From assembly GCA_024741835.1 (NCBI GenBank), contig JAENRP010000147.1:40263-104262 (forward strand): a stretch of 64,000 nucleotides of DNA, in the 5' to 3' direction. Shown here one piece after another: positions 44,970-55,736 of the stretch; the stretch's first letter is position 1, and every line of letters starts with the position of its first letter. Both the position numbers and the translations under genes were made by a program. This stretch comes from Diplocarpon mali. Lineage: Eukaryota > Ascomycota > Leotiomycetes > Helotiales > Drepanopezizaceae. The notes under the pieces are model-generated. The model did not search any database. It was given only the letters and a program-made list of their open reading frames with translations, and had not been told where the DNA came from.

Positions 44970-45965
44970 ATGGCCCCGGAACTATCGAGCAATTGGAAGA
45001 AGCTCCAGGAAACGCTGAAAGCAGAATCCCAGGCCAGCGCAGAGCGAAAAAGAAGAGCAATTCCGAACGAGCGACAGCTGAATACCCTTGCCAAGCGTCG
45101 AAGGCTTGAAGGGAAACCGATCAGGACCGCAACGGGACCGCACAAGAGCAAGGCCACCGTCAAGAGGATCAGAGTGGGCGGTGCAGCTATCCCAGAGGGT
45201 GCGATGCAGTCTCCCCGATCAGCAGAGGAAGCAGCCGACGCCGCGGCGCCGTCGGCATCGCTCGCGCTCTGGGCGGAGGACAACGACATCTCTGCCAAGG
45301 ACCTGGCCGATGCGTACGGAGGTGGGCTGAAGGATACCACGATCCAGGGAACGGCGCCCGATGTGATTAATGGGGGCCTGATCGGGGGGGTGGAGATCGG
45401 GAAGTACGTTGGGATTGATTGCGAGATGGTGGGCGTGGGCGAGGGAGGGAAACAGTCGGTCTTGGCTCGAGTCAGCATTGTCAACTTTCACGGCACGCAA
45501 GTCTACGATTCTTTCGTGAAGCCGAAGGAGTTCGTCACGGATTGGAGGACGCGCGTGAGTGGTGTGTCGCCGAAGGACATGGCTACGGCGAGAGGGTTCG
45601 AGACGGTTCAGGAGGAGGTAGCGGCGATACTGAAGGGGAGGGTTCTCATCGGACACGCGATCCAGAATGATCTGGCGGCGATGATGCTGGGCCACCCAAG
45701 GCGGGATATCCGGGACACCTCGAGATTCTCGGGGTTTCGGAAGTACAACAATGGGAGGGCACCCGCTCTGAGGAAGCTGGCCAAGGAGCTTCTAGGCGTG
45801 GCGATCCAGGGCGGCGAACACTCGAGTATCGAGGATGCACGTGCTACCATGCTGCTTTTCAGACGCCATAAGCCGGCTTTCGACGCTGAACACGCGCAGA
45901 GGTACCCCGCCGCGAATGCTGGGGCGAAGAAAACGAACGGGCAGAAGAGGAGGGGGAGGCGCTGA
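44970..45965 (+). CDS. REX4: Rex4-type DEDDh 3'-5' RNA exonuclease
   Basis: A single-exon gene of 331 residues. The basic N-terminus (AERKRRAIPNERQ, LAKRRRLEGKP) can serve as a nucleolar signal. The exonuclease fold starts with KYVGIDCEMVGVGEGGKQSV (first Asp and Glu), continues with LARVSIVNFHGTQVYDSFVK, ARGFETVQEEVAAILKGRVL, IGHAIQNDLAAM (third acidic residue), and ends with GGEHSSIEDARATMLLFRRH (His and final Asp). The Arg/Lys-rich C-terminus (KRRGRR) is also typical. Rex4 affects the choice between short and long 5.8S rRNA precursors during ITS1 processing in the nucleolus. Confidence 0.96.
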   Translation: MAPELSSNWKKLQETLKAESQASAERKRRAIPNERQLNTLAKRRRLEGKPIRTATGPHKSKATVKRIRVGGAAIPEGAMQSPRSAEEAADAAAPSASLALWAEDNDISAKDLADAYGGGLKDTTIQGTAPDVINGGLIGGVEIGKYVGIDCEMVGVGEGGKQSVLARVSIVNFHGTQVYDSFVKPKEFVTDWRTRVSGVSPKDMATARGFETVQEEVAAILKGRVLIGHAIQNDLAAMMLGHPRRDIRDTSRFSGFRKYNNGRAPALRKLAKELLGVAIQGGEHSSIEDARATMLLFRRHKPAFDAEHAQRYPAANAGAKKTNGQKRRGRR

Positions 45966-46304
45966 GAATCTCGAGGGCCCATCGTGACGCAGTCGCTTAG
46001 CAGAGAGCCTGGGGAGCTGGCGGAGGCTTTGTCAATATCACAGGGTCACGAAGCTCCTCCGGAGACACGCTGTGTGGGACATCTCGTGGCTAAGGAATGG
46101 AACAAAGTAATAACTCTACATACGCGCCTCGATGCACAGGAGTACCAGGAAGTCCTGAAGACGGTAGACTCTCTTGCACCATCCGGCGCACTGCCGCCCA
46201 GATATCTGGATCTCCGGACCGATTACTCTAAGCAGAATCAGATCATGTCTTCCCGACTCCGACGCTTGAATGGACGGCACGCTTGCGCGCTGCACGAAAG
46301 CAAA
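45966..46304. other. Convergent 3' region of REX4 and the CFA-like gene
   Basis: 339 bp between the two facing stop codons. No coding signal of its own. Confidence 0.55.
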
Positions 46305-47816
46305 TCACAAGGGAATCCCATCCATCAACTCCATGGCACCCTCCCTGCCAACGGTTATGATGACATCCCCCAGAGTTTTGGTTGCGAAACCCGCCTCGCA
46401 ATACACGAAATAGTAGATCCACTTCCTCCGGAACACTTCGACCTCCCTGTCACCCATATTTTGGTGTTCGTTCATCAGCGCAGGCCTGATGCGTGATTCG
46501 AAGTTCTTGGCGAATGCCTGCCGCCACAGGCGCAACGTCTTCGCGTAGTGCCCGCCGATGTTTTCGATCTTCTCCACCACGAGCGTCCCTTCCGATCCTT
46601 TGCTGATATTCTGCACGAGCTGGCTGATGGACGGCAGGTGGCCGCCAGGGAATATATATCTCCGGATAAAGTCCTCCCCTCTCGCGTATGCCTCGTAGCG
46701 TCCTTCGGGCATGGTGATGCACTGAAACACAGCGATGCCGTCCGTCTTCAAGAGCCGGTGGATGCACGAGAAGTACGTCTCCAGGTACTCGGCGCCCACG
46801 GCTTCCAGCATCTCGATCGAGACGACCTTATCATACAGCACCTTGGGCGTCGGGAGGGCCCGGTAGTCCATCAGCAGTACCTCAATCCTGTCCTCGAAGC
46901 CGGCTGCAGCGATTCTCTTCTCCGCCAGCGCTTTCTGCTCGATCGACAAGGTCAAGGTGGTCACCCTGCACCCCGTCTTCCTCACGGCTTCCATCGCGAA
47001 GGAGCCCCAGCCAGTGCCGATCTCCAGAACATGGTCTGAGGGCTTGATCCGCGCGCCGTCGATGAACCGGTTCAGCTTCGTCATCTGGGCTGCCTCGAGC
47101 GTTTCCTCCTCGGTGTCGGCGCTCGCGACGGGTTGCCAGATGGGGCAGGAATACGTCATATCCTCGGACAGAAAGGCCGCGAACATCTCGTTGCTGATGT
47201 CGTAGTGCGCCTGGATGTTCAGCAGCGCATTCGAGAGGGTGTTGGTGCTTCTCGCGAGGCCGGTGATGGTCGCCGCGATGGAAGACGTCAGGGTCGTCGC
47301 ATTGGCCAGCTGGCTGCGATTGCGGATGAACAGCTGTCTCGTCAGCGTGCCGCCGCGCGCTCACGCGCGTGGCCGACGGTGTGCGCGGCATTCGCATGCA
47401 CGTACCTCGAAGAAGCCCGTCAGATCCTCACACTCGACGTCGCCCAGCATGTAGGCCTCGGCAAAGCCCATGTCCGCAAATAGGAACAGCCTCACCCAGA
47501 AGGTCTCCCTCTTGACCACCAACTCGACCCTGCGCACGCCGCCGCTCTGCCGGGTCCCATGGACGCCGTTCGCGCCCGTCCCGTTGGGCTTCCTCGAACA
47601 CTCCCGGGCGATCTTCTGGCCAAAGGTCATCGTCTCCCCGGTCGTCTCGTCGCGGACGGTGAGGTGCCCGAGTTCGATGTTGGCGAGGAGCGACGTGACG
47701 GCGGCTTTCGAGGCCGACAGAACTGGGCCCCAGGACACGCTGCCGAGAGCGCCGCGGAGCAGGTCGGCGCCGCGGGCCAGGGGGGCGGAGAGGGTGGCGG
47801 GTAGGTGGGACGGCAT
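46305..47816 (-). CDS. Cyclopropane-fatty-acyl-phospholipid synthase-like methyltransferase
   Basis: Exons 47406-47816 and 46305-47333 give 479 residues. The N-terminal CFA-type domain shows FWVRLFLFADMGFAEAYMLG, then DVECEDLTGFFELFIRNR. The catalytic part has LNIQAHYDISNEMFAAFLSE, DMTYSCPIW, KLNRFIDGARIKPSDHVLEI, GTGWGSFAMEAV (SAM site), LTLSIEQKALAEKR, YDKVVSIEMLEAVGAEYLET, FQCITMPEGRYEAYARGEDF, IRRYIFPGGHLPS, and a conserved end. These are the hallmarks of bacterial CFA synthase, which adds a methylene bridge to unsaturated acyl chains using S-adenosylmethionine. It lacks the membrane helices of sphingolipid C9-methyltransferase, a related fungal enzyme, so a soluble CFA-type enzyme is preferred. 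The substrate in this fungus is unknown. Confidence 0.92.
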
Positions 47817-48266
47817 CGTGAGGGTTGCGAGGCCTGCGCGACGAAACGAATGCTTGCTGGTCTGGGGCGGAGGGGAGATTTTTGCGTCGTAACGTGGGCG
47901 CGTTAATGGGCGGATCTATATACATAGGATAAGGTTTGAAATCAATGACGACATGAACTCTTCACCTGGACCCTCTGGTGGGGAAACACGCAGGCCTCCG
48001 GCGCCGACGAGAGAGGGTCTCGGCAGCAGTCGGCTCTCTTGCCGGTCGGCGAGGGAGAGGGAGCGCGACGAGCAGGGGAGCAGGGGAGCAGGGGACATTT
48101 GGCGCAGCGCAGGAGAGCGGCGCCAGATCTTCCGACGAGACTGAGAGGGCGACCAGCTTCTGCTTCACGGCACGACGAGGGAGAGCCGGCTCCACCTCGG
48201 TCCAGGCCGGTCTCTCCGCGACGGGGGACGGGGAGCCGCTCACTCGGGCCCCCCACCAGTGAGCGG

Positions 48267-48340
48267 CGCATCTCCCACGCATCTCCCACGCATCTCCCGC
48301 GCATCTGCCTCGCATCTGCCTCTCGCATCTCACATCTCAC
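48267..48340. repeat. 11-bp tandem array GCATCTCCCAC / GCATCTGCCTC
   Basis: About six to seven imperfect copies of an 11-bp unit beginning GCATCT follow one another. The unit reads in neither strand as a plausible protein. Confidence 0.75.
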
Positions 48341-49106
48341 CCTGGCTCCGGGGCTTCTTCCCGGCGCGGAGTACGGGGGTGGAGGGTTGCTGTACGTGTG
48401 GAGGGCTGACAGGAGTGACAGAGGAGGACGTGGGCCTGGGGATGAGGGAGACGGGGCTCCCGTCTGGCATGTTGTCCGATGGGTGGTCGGTGGGTTGTCG
48501 ATGGGTTCGACGAGCTCTACCCACCCACCGCGAAGTCGCAAGTACACCGGGAGGCTCCAGGTGTACACCGACCTCTACCCTTCCTAGGTATATACCATCT
48601 CCGACGGACACCACCTACCGCCTCGAGGTCTTCCGCAGTGCTCCGCGCGAGGACGCCGGGTCGAGGGGACGAGAGAGAGCAGGCTCTCGCGCGGGCAGCG
48701 GGTGCTGTGTGTGCGAGCAGGCCGAGTGCAAGAAACAGGGGCTTGTGTCTGATTATCCGGTCCGGTCTGGTCCGGTATATATATGTCTGCGATTCCCGCT
48801 TCGCCTCAAGAACGCACGCCGAGCCCAGCGACGACGACGTCAACAACAGCCCCCGAGTGCGCCACCGGAGAGTGTGTCGCGCCGCAGATTGCAGTCGTGC
48901 CAGCAGAGACGACTGGCGGGAAGACGCGCGCCTCATTCCCCTTGGGCCTCCATCTCCTTCACAGAGACGAGTGCCCGTGCTGCGGACTCCGACTTCCAGC
49001 GCAGAGAGCGGGCCGAGTCTTGACATCATCATCATCACCATCCCTCCCCTCGAGGCGTCCCGGAGCGCGAGAGGCTCCGACGCGCCGTCGCACTGGACAA
49101 GTGTGC

Positions 49107-49136
49107 TCTGCTCGGCTCTGCTCGGCTCTGCTCGGC
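49107..49136. repeat. 10-bp tandem repeat TCTGCTCGGC, 3 copies
   Basis: Three exact copies in direct succession within GC-rich non-coding sequence. Confidence 0.85.
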
Positions 49137-49565
49137 CTTCTGCGGTCGTACCAGGACGTGTGCGAGTGCTGGAGGCCTGCTTCTCTTCCCCCCTCACTCA
49201 CTTCTCGTCTTCTTGGCCCTCGGGGACGGGGATTGAAATGAAGGGGGCGGCGGCGGCGACGACGGCGTGGGACCCGGCGGCTTAGGTAATGTAACATGGA
49301 TCTCGGCCCGTGAACCCGTGATAGACCGCGACTCACCGCCCGCGTCGGCCGGGGACGGAGAAGACTGTGCCGGGAGAGGGAAGTCGTGTGGGGCTGGAGA
49401 TGGCACGAAAAGCGGTGAGCCAATGTGGGGATGCCCATCTACTGACTTGCCCCTTGCGCCTCGGGTCCGCCAGATCCAGATCGCCAGGCGTGATCGGATT
49501 TGCCTCGTTACCCAGGCACCTCGCTACCCAATCACCTTGCTGCCTTGGTGACCGAATCACTCGTA

Positions 49566-49638
49566 CCTCATCACGCCTACCTGATCACGACCTGATCACG
49601 ACCTGGTCACGACCTAGTCACGCCTACCTGATCACGTG
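49566..49638. repeat. Array of ATCACG / GTCACG units ending in a CACGTG box
   Basis: Units of about 11 bp (CCTGATCACGA, CCTGGTCACGA, CCTAGTCACG) are repeated five to six times, and the last copy extends to the palindrome CACGTG at 49633-49638. The array ends about 160 bp before the RNase H2C start codon. Each unit keeps TCACG, a partial E-box/bHLH or CRE-like core, so a regulatory role is possible. Confidence 0.6.
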
Positions 49639-49796
49639 TAGATATCGGCGCGAGAGCCTTGGCCGTCGCGTCGCCTTCACCTCGCCGGCGCACCGCTCCC
49701 TCATCCTGACAGACCTCTCTCGTCGTGCTCCTCCTCACAGCACCCGACCAACTCAACTCCCCCCCCTAGCACCCGCCGCCGCCACCACCACGCGCA

Positions 49797-50025
49797 ATGC
49801 TCGCCCTGCAGAGAGGCCCCCGCCACCGCGGCCGGTGCACGCCCTCCGTCCTCCCCTGCCGGGTCGACCGCAACGGCCCCGTCCACGCCGCGACGCGGTA
49901 CTGGAACCCCGTGGTCTCTGGTACGCCCCCCGCCCCCCGCTCTCCCGGCCCGGACCGGCGTCCCCCGTCCGGTCCCGCCGCTCCCGCACAAGGTCGGGCC
50001 GGGCAGGACCCGACCGGATCGGACC

Positions 50026-50056
<31 letters not shown>

Positions 50057-50512
50057 CATCAGGAACCCCGAGCTGACCCGAGAGACGCACGCAGACGGCA
50101 CCAAGACAGCCTACTTCCGCGGCCGCAAGCTCCACGGCAAGACCCTCGCCCTCCCCCCCTCGCACCGCGGCGTCGTAGCCTCCGCTACCGAGCGCGTCCT
50201 CCCTGCTGCCGAGCCGGCCGCGGCGTCGGGCAAGCCAGCCGGAGCCGAGGAGGAGGGGCAGGAGCCGGAGCCGGAGCCGGAGGTGAAGATCGTCGAAGAG
50301 CGGGCGTCCTTCGACGAGGTCGTCGTCTGGGGCCACGAGGTGCTGCCGGACGGAATGGCCGACCCGTACGTGAGGGGGCTGGAGGACTGGATCGCCTTTG
50401 CGGCGCAGGTTGGTGCTCTCCCGGGCCTCGGGACGTCTCGGGACCGACGGCGCTGACTGGCTGGCAGATTCATGAGCATGGGCATGGGCCTGAGGAGGAG
50501 AAGACAGAGTAG
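49797..50512 (+). CDS. Ribonuclease H2 subunit C (Rnh203 family)
   Basis: Exons 49797-49920, 50095-50408 and 50468-50512 give 160 residues. Diagnostic text is LPCRVDRNGPVHAATRYWNP near the start, TAYFRGRKLHGKTLALPP after the first splice, and ASFDEVVVWGHEVLPDGMAD, PYVRGLEDWIAFA at the end. Subunit C is non-catalytic and holds the trimeric RNase H2 that removes ribonucleotides from DNA and RNA-DNA hybrids. The first intron (49921-50094) contains several GGAGCA repeats and more than one AG; only the AG at 50093-50094 keeps the frame and produces the conserved DGTKTAYFRGRKL. The Ala/Glu/Pro spacer in the middle is typical and variable. Confidence 0.9.
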
Positions 50513-50800
50513 GCTAGGCCTGCGTGCGATCGGGTCGGGGATGGAGGCGCGAGCAAGCACATACAATTCAACCCAGTGAGATGGCCATTCGTCATCTACG
50601 CCGTGATGATCTGCGGTATGGATCAGCGGAGGGAGAGGCCTTGGATTCCCTCCCTCTGCCGAGCCGTGATCTGTTTACAATCTCCTACTGCCGAGAGGAC
50701 AAGTCTCACGGACCGGGCTCCCTCTCCTAGCTTCTCTTCCCCGCTGTGCTCCCTCGTAATGTCTGCTGACGCTCTTGATTCTTGTCGCCACCAGACCCGC

Positions 50801-53800
50801 TTACGCTTGAAGAGCAGTCTCCTCCCGATGCGCGTGCGAACCACCCCTCCAAGCATGTCGAGGGTCCACCTCCCTCTTCCTCTCCACTTGTTCCTCCCCC
50901 ACGTGGCCCCACCCCCCTCCTCCGGGCGTGTGGATGATGATCCGCTCGCCAGCTGTCATGGCAGCTGTGTTCTTCCCGCCCATGTTGATATGCCGTTCTT
51001 CGTACGCTGCATCCCCCGTGTCGGCTCCGGCCCCGTTCAACAACTTGTCCGACCTCTCGGCATTGCTGACTTCCACTCGGCGAACCCACACGTTGAGGCC
51101 ACACTCCCCGTCTGCGCCGCCCGCAAGCCCGTAGGGGTGGTAGACTCTCCTCTCGCTCAAGATGGAGACCTGGACGGGGATTCTGAACTCGATATCTCGG
51201 ATTACACCGGCTCCGCCCTGGTGCTTCCCTGCTCCTCCGGACCCGGGTCTCAACGAGAATTCTCGGAGAAGGACTGGGTATCTCCGCTCAAATATCTCGG
51301 CATCAGTGATGCGCGTGTTGGTCATGTCTCGGGTACGGTCAGCGCGACATTCGTCAAGCACCTACCGGCCAAGCAAAGCCTCGCGACTTTGTCTCTGGGG
51401 CCTCTCTGCGATCCCAGAGCGGTGGAACAGGCAACAAGACGTTATACATACGTGTATGAACACCCGAGGTACCGTCCCAATCCTTCCCTGCGCCACTGCC
51501 CCCGGCGATAGTTTCGTAGTATCCAAAACCCTTCACGTCTTCCTGCCCCTCGATGTTGCCTCCAAATCCAAAGGTCAAGTTGTTGCAGTCGCCCTGGGAG
51601 GCAGCGCATGCGTGGAAAGCCTTCAGTATCACGTCAGTGACGCGCTGTGAAGTCAGAACGTTGCCACCGACGACGGCGGCTTTGTCTGATGGAGAGAGAA
51701 ATGACCCGGGTGGGATCAGGACTTTGATCGGTTTCAGACATCTTCTCAATCAATTAGTAAAGGGGCTCTTGACGACGTGTTCGGGACGAGGAGAAGTCAC
51801 GAAGACTCGGATCTCCCCTTCTTAGACTATGACGATATCAGAGCAAGAATGGACGTACCCTTGATTCAGCGGAATGTCTTCGGAGATGAGACAGCGCAGA
51901 CAGTAAATGATCGCGCTGTAAGTGACTGCCTGGGGAGCATTGGTGTTGCCGTACACTTCGGCACCAGTGCCGTTGAAGTCGAAAACAGCCTCCCCCTTCT
52001 CGGCATCAATCGTGATCGTGAGTCTGATCGGACTGCCATCATCCATCCAGTCCACGGCCGTCAGATCTTGGCCTTCAAACCGCTTGCTGACATCCTTCAG
52101 GAGATTCCGGACGCTCAGCTCGGCATTTGCTTGAATGGCGACCATGTATGCGTTGACGACATCTTCCCCGTATTCTTCAATGAGCGACGTGATCAAATTG
52201 ATCCCCTTCATGTTGGAAGATATCTGTGCTTTCAAATCCGATATGTTGTCAGAGAGACATCGCGTGCCGCTGCAACCCTGATACCTTGCAGGCTCTCTGA
52301 GCAAGAGCTCCGTCATCCGCTCTTCGTTGAAAGTCCCAGCGCTTACCAGCTTCTCGGATTTTATCGCAGCTCCCTCTTGGTAAAGCTCCCTCGAGTGTGG
52401 CGGCATGCTGCCGGGCAGAATCCCTCCAATATCGGCGTGATGGGCCCGAGAGGCACAATAGAACAAGATTTTCTTGCCAGCTTGGTCGAAAGCAGGAGTG
52501 ATGACTGTGATGTCGGGAAGATGAGTTCCTCCAAACTCCGGGTCTGTATGTTGGGCAGTCAGCATCGTCCGCAAGCTCTCTCGGGACGCCAGAGCCTGTG
52601 GCTCCGGCAATCCGTGACAGTCAAAATTTTTGGTTTTCTCGGCACTTACGATTGGAAACTAGCACATCTCCTTTCACCAATCTGCCTCTCCAGATCTCAG
52701 CCTGCCTCTTCACACAAGTAGACATGCTAAGCAATGATCAGTGGGTGTTTTGCCAGTTTCGCTTTGCCTCGCCAAACCAAAGTCAGGGTGGAGTAAACAA
52801 ACCTGCCAAGATGCACAGGTAGATGTGGAGCATTTGCAACTAAGCCACCCGTCGAGTCAAACAGAGCGCATGAATAATCAAGACGCTCTTTAACATTAGT
52901 GCTCACGCTGGTCTTTTGAAGTGCCCGGCCCATCTGCTCGGCTATTGCCATGAATCGATGTGCAAATATGGAGAGCATAACCGGATCTGTTTCCTTATCG
53001 TGGTCAGGTTTCAATACCCTGTATACTCTTCAGTAAATTTCATGAGGCATGTACAGAACTGTCTTTTGAACGAGGCGCGTACTCATTCTGAAGCTCTTTC
53101 TCCCCGGTATTGATCACAACGTGTGTTTCAATGATCAGTGCCGACGCTCCAGGTGGAACAACAATGGTCTGTGTACCGTCGCACAGGATGGCTGGTCCCT
53201 GGAGGCTGTCGCCTCTATCCAGATCCTCGAGCTTGTATATAGGAGTATCGTGACGGCCATCGTCAAAATACACACTTGATCGTTTGTACTCCTTGTCTTT
53301 CGTGATGAGATCCGTCGGTCTGATTTCCTTTAGCTGCTGGTCTACGGTCTTTCCTAAATCCTCAAAGCTCTTCCCGATGCCACGCACCCGTACATCGTCA
53401 ACAATTATATCTCGATCGAACGTGAAGCCAAACTCTTGTTCGTGTTGCTTAACAAAGGCCTTGCCAAAGGCGAACTCGTCGCCCTCGAACTCCTGTTTTG
53501 CGTCGTCTTTGGATGGCTTGGCAATCATCAAGGCTGATTCGGTTCCTCTATATCGCATGTTGAGATACTCCTCAAAGACAATGGATCCAATCTCGAAACC
53601 CTGCGCTTTCAAGGCTGTGATGGCTTTGTTCCTCAGCTCTTCAAGTTTTGTGAGCAAGGCGTCTCGGGATTCTCCTTCGTCAGCCCAAACTTTCGACTCT
53701 GGCTCCTGGCGTTCCTCCACAACATCGGCTAAGGACTGCCTCAAAGTCAACATCGATAGACGTCAAGTTCATATGCAAGGTCTAATGAGAACATACCATG

Positions 53801-55736
53801 CCATACGCCGATAGAACGGACGAATATCGATGCACCAGCGTCTGCCGAATTCCCAATGTTTCAGCAATAGCAACCGCGTGCTGTCCTCCTGCACCGCCGA
53901 ATGTTGCCAGGCGATGTTTCGATGTGTCATGTCCCTTAGCTTCAGTCAAACTACGAATAGGCCTGGTCATTGCCTCGTTGGCGACAGTCAAGAATCCATA
54001 TGCAACCTCGTCGGCGCTCATACTCTTACCCGTCTCCTTGTTAATCTGTTCTGTGAGTTCCTGAACCAATTTCTTGCTCGCTTCTACATCAAGGCCTTCA
54101 TCTTCACTCTCGCCGAATATCTTTGGGAAGAAGTCAGGGAGGAGCCTGCCCAGAAACAAGTTTGCGTCTGTCACGGTTGCTGGTCCACCTTTACGATAGC
54201 ATCCAGGCCCGGGGTGGGCGCCAGCACTCTTATCGGACGTCAGCTTCTGACTTTCGCTTCGAATGGAAAGGAATAAACACCTCTGGTCCAACCACAAAAA
54301 GACCGTTTCTGAAGAACAACCGCGAGCCACCGCCAGCTGCAACGGTATTGATGTCCAGTTGAGGTGACTGGATAGTGACCCCAGCAGTTGTGGTTTCGAA
54401 GACGTGCTCGTACCTCCCTAGTCCATATCTAGAGACATCGGTACTAGTCCCGCCCATATCGAAGCCAATTACAGGTGTCTTCGTCTCAGGATCGTAGCTA
54501 GTAAGTGCATAGCCCACAACCCCACCGGCTGGACCCGACAGAATAGCCTTTAATCCGGAGAATTTGTCGACATCTACAAGCCCTCCATCACTCTGCATGA
54601 ACTCACATCTGGCACCCCTTGAACCAATTCCTTGCTTCACACTTTCGCTACCCAAACCTCCTTCGAATCCTTTCTGAAACCCTGCGATGTATTTCTTAAT
54701 GATAGGTGTCAAATACGCATCTGCACATACGGACGTCGCTCTTGGAACCAGCTTGATCATGGGCATAAGTTCATGGCTGAGAGAGACATGGTGGAAGCCA
54801 ATATCTCTTGCAACTTTTCCAACCAATGCCTCCTGCGAATCGGGTTCATTTAGCAATTTTGTACGGTTTGGAGTGTCCCAGGCCATTGAGAAAAAAAACT
54901 TACGTGATCACTGAAAGTATAGCCGTGCATCAAACATCTGCAGTGCTGTCAGTCTCCATCTTTGTTATCGAAATTGCCTGCTCTAAAGATGCCACAATCC
55001 AACTTACACAGCTATACTCTTGATTCCCTGGTCCCATACCTCTTGCAATTGCTCCCGGATCCTCTCCTCCTCTGGACGTTGTAAGATACGGACTGTCTCG
55101 GACGATAATCCCTTGACCAAATCTCCATATCTGCTCTGGATTTCCGTGACATTTCGTGTCGGATCTTCCGCATAGTCTTCCAACGTGACCCTCTCATCGA
55201 CCTCTACAACTTTCTCATACAGAACATCCGGCTTCCGGATCGCGAGATCGAAGATCTTTGGTCTCGACTGGTTACCAATCTCTAGGCAGTCCTTGAATCC
55301 TTTGCTGACCACTAGAGCTATTCTTTCTCCTTTTCTCTCCAACAGAGCATTAGTAGCAACAGTGGTGCCCATCCGTATGCTCTCAATCTGGGACGTATCA
55401 ATGGGCTGGCCTCGAGGAATCTCTTTCCCCAGGAACTTGGACATAATCCTGCGAATTCCTTCCAGGGGAGCATCCTCGTAATTTGATGGATCTTCTGATA
55501 GGAGTTTGATCACTATGTTATCCTCCATTCTTCCCGAACCTGGATTGGCTACGCAGTCGGTAAATGTACCACCGCGCTGTACAGAATGTCAGACCTGAGT
55601 TCTTGGGAGAGCCTATCATCCTGGATTGCCGAGGGCATTTTGAAGTTACATGTATGCGAGGATTGAGCCCATGATACTCTGAACTTACATCAATAGCGAT
55701 GCGGATACCCCGCGGCGGGGTCTGAGGTGACCCCAT
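50801..55736 (-). CDS. OXP1: 5-oxoprolinase (ATP-hydrolysing), 11 exons
   Basis: Exons: 55689-55736, 55008-55576, 54904-54937, 54281-54832, 53797-54228, 53083-53735, 52803-53018, 52650-52726, 51859-52543, 51452-51741, 50801-51327. They total 1360 residues, against about 1290 in yeast Oxp1. The N-terminal half is hydantoinase A-like ([72 protein letters not shown]); the C-terminal half is hydantoinase B-like ([100 protein letters not shown]). It opens 5-oxoproline to glutamate in the gamma-glutamyl cycle, in the cytosol. All splice sites are GT-AG and every junction rebuilds conserved text. Confidence 0.95.

Larger units (their letters stand above)
47817..49796. other. GC-rich repeat-bearing gene desert (2 kb)
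   Basis: Many long overlapping frames exist on both strands, but they are Arg/Ser/Pro/Gly-rich artefacts of GC composition and tandem repeats. No domain is seen. It separates the CFA-like gene from RNase H2C. Confidence 0.5.

Noticed and set aside
48039..49512. Several 150-380-codon frames on both strands
   Set aside because: GC-rich and repeat-driven, Arg/Pro/Ser-biased, mutually overlapping, without any family likeness.
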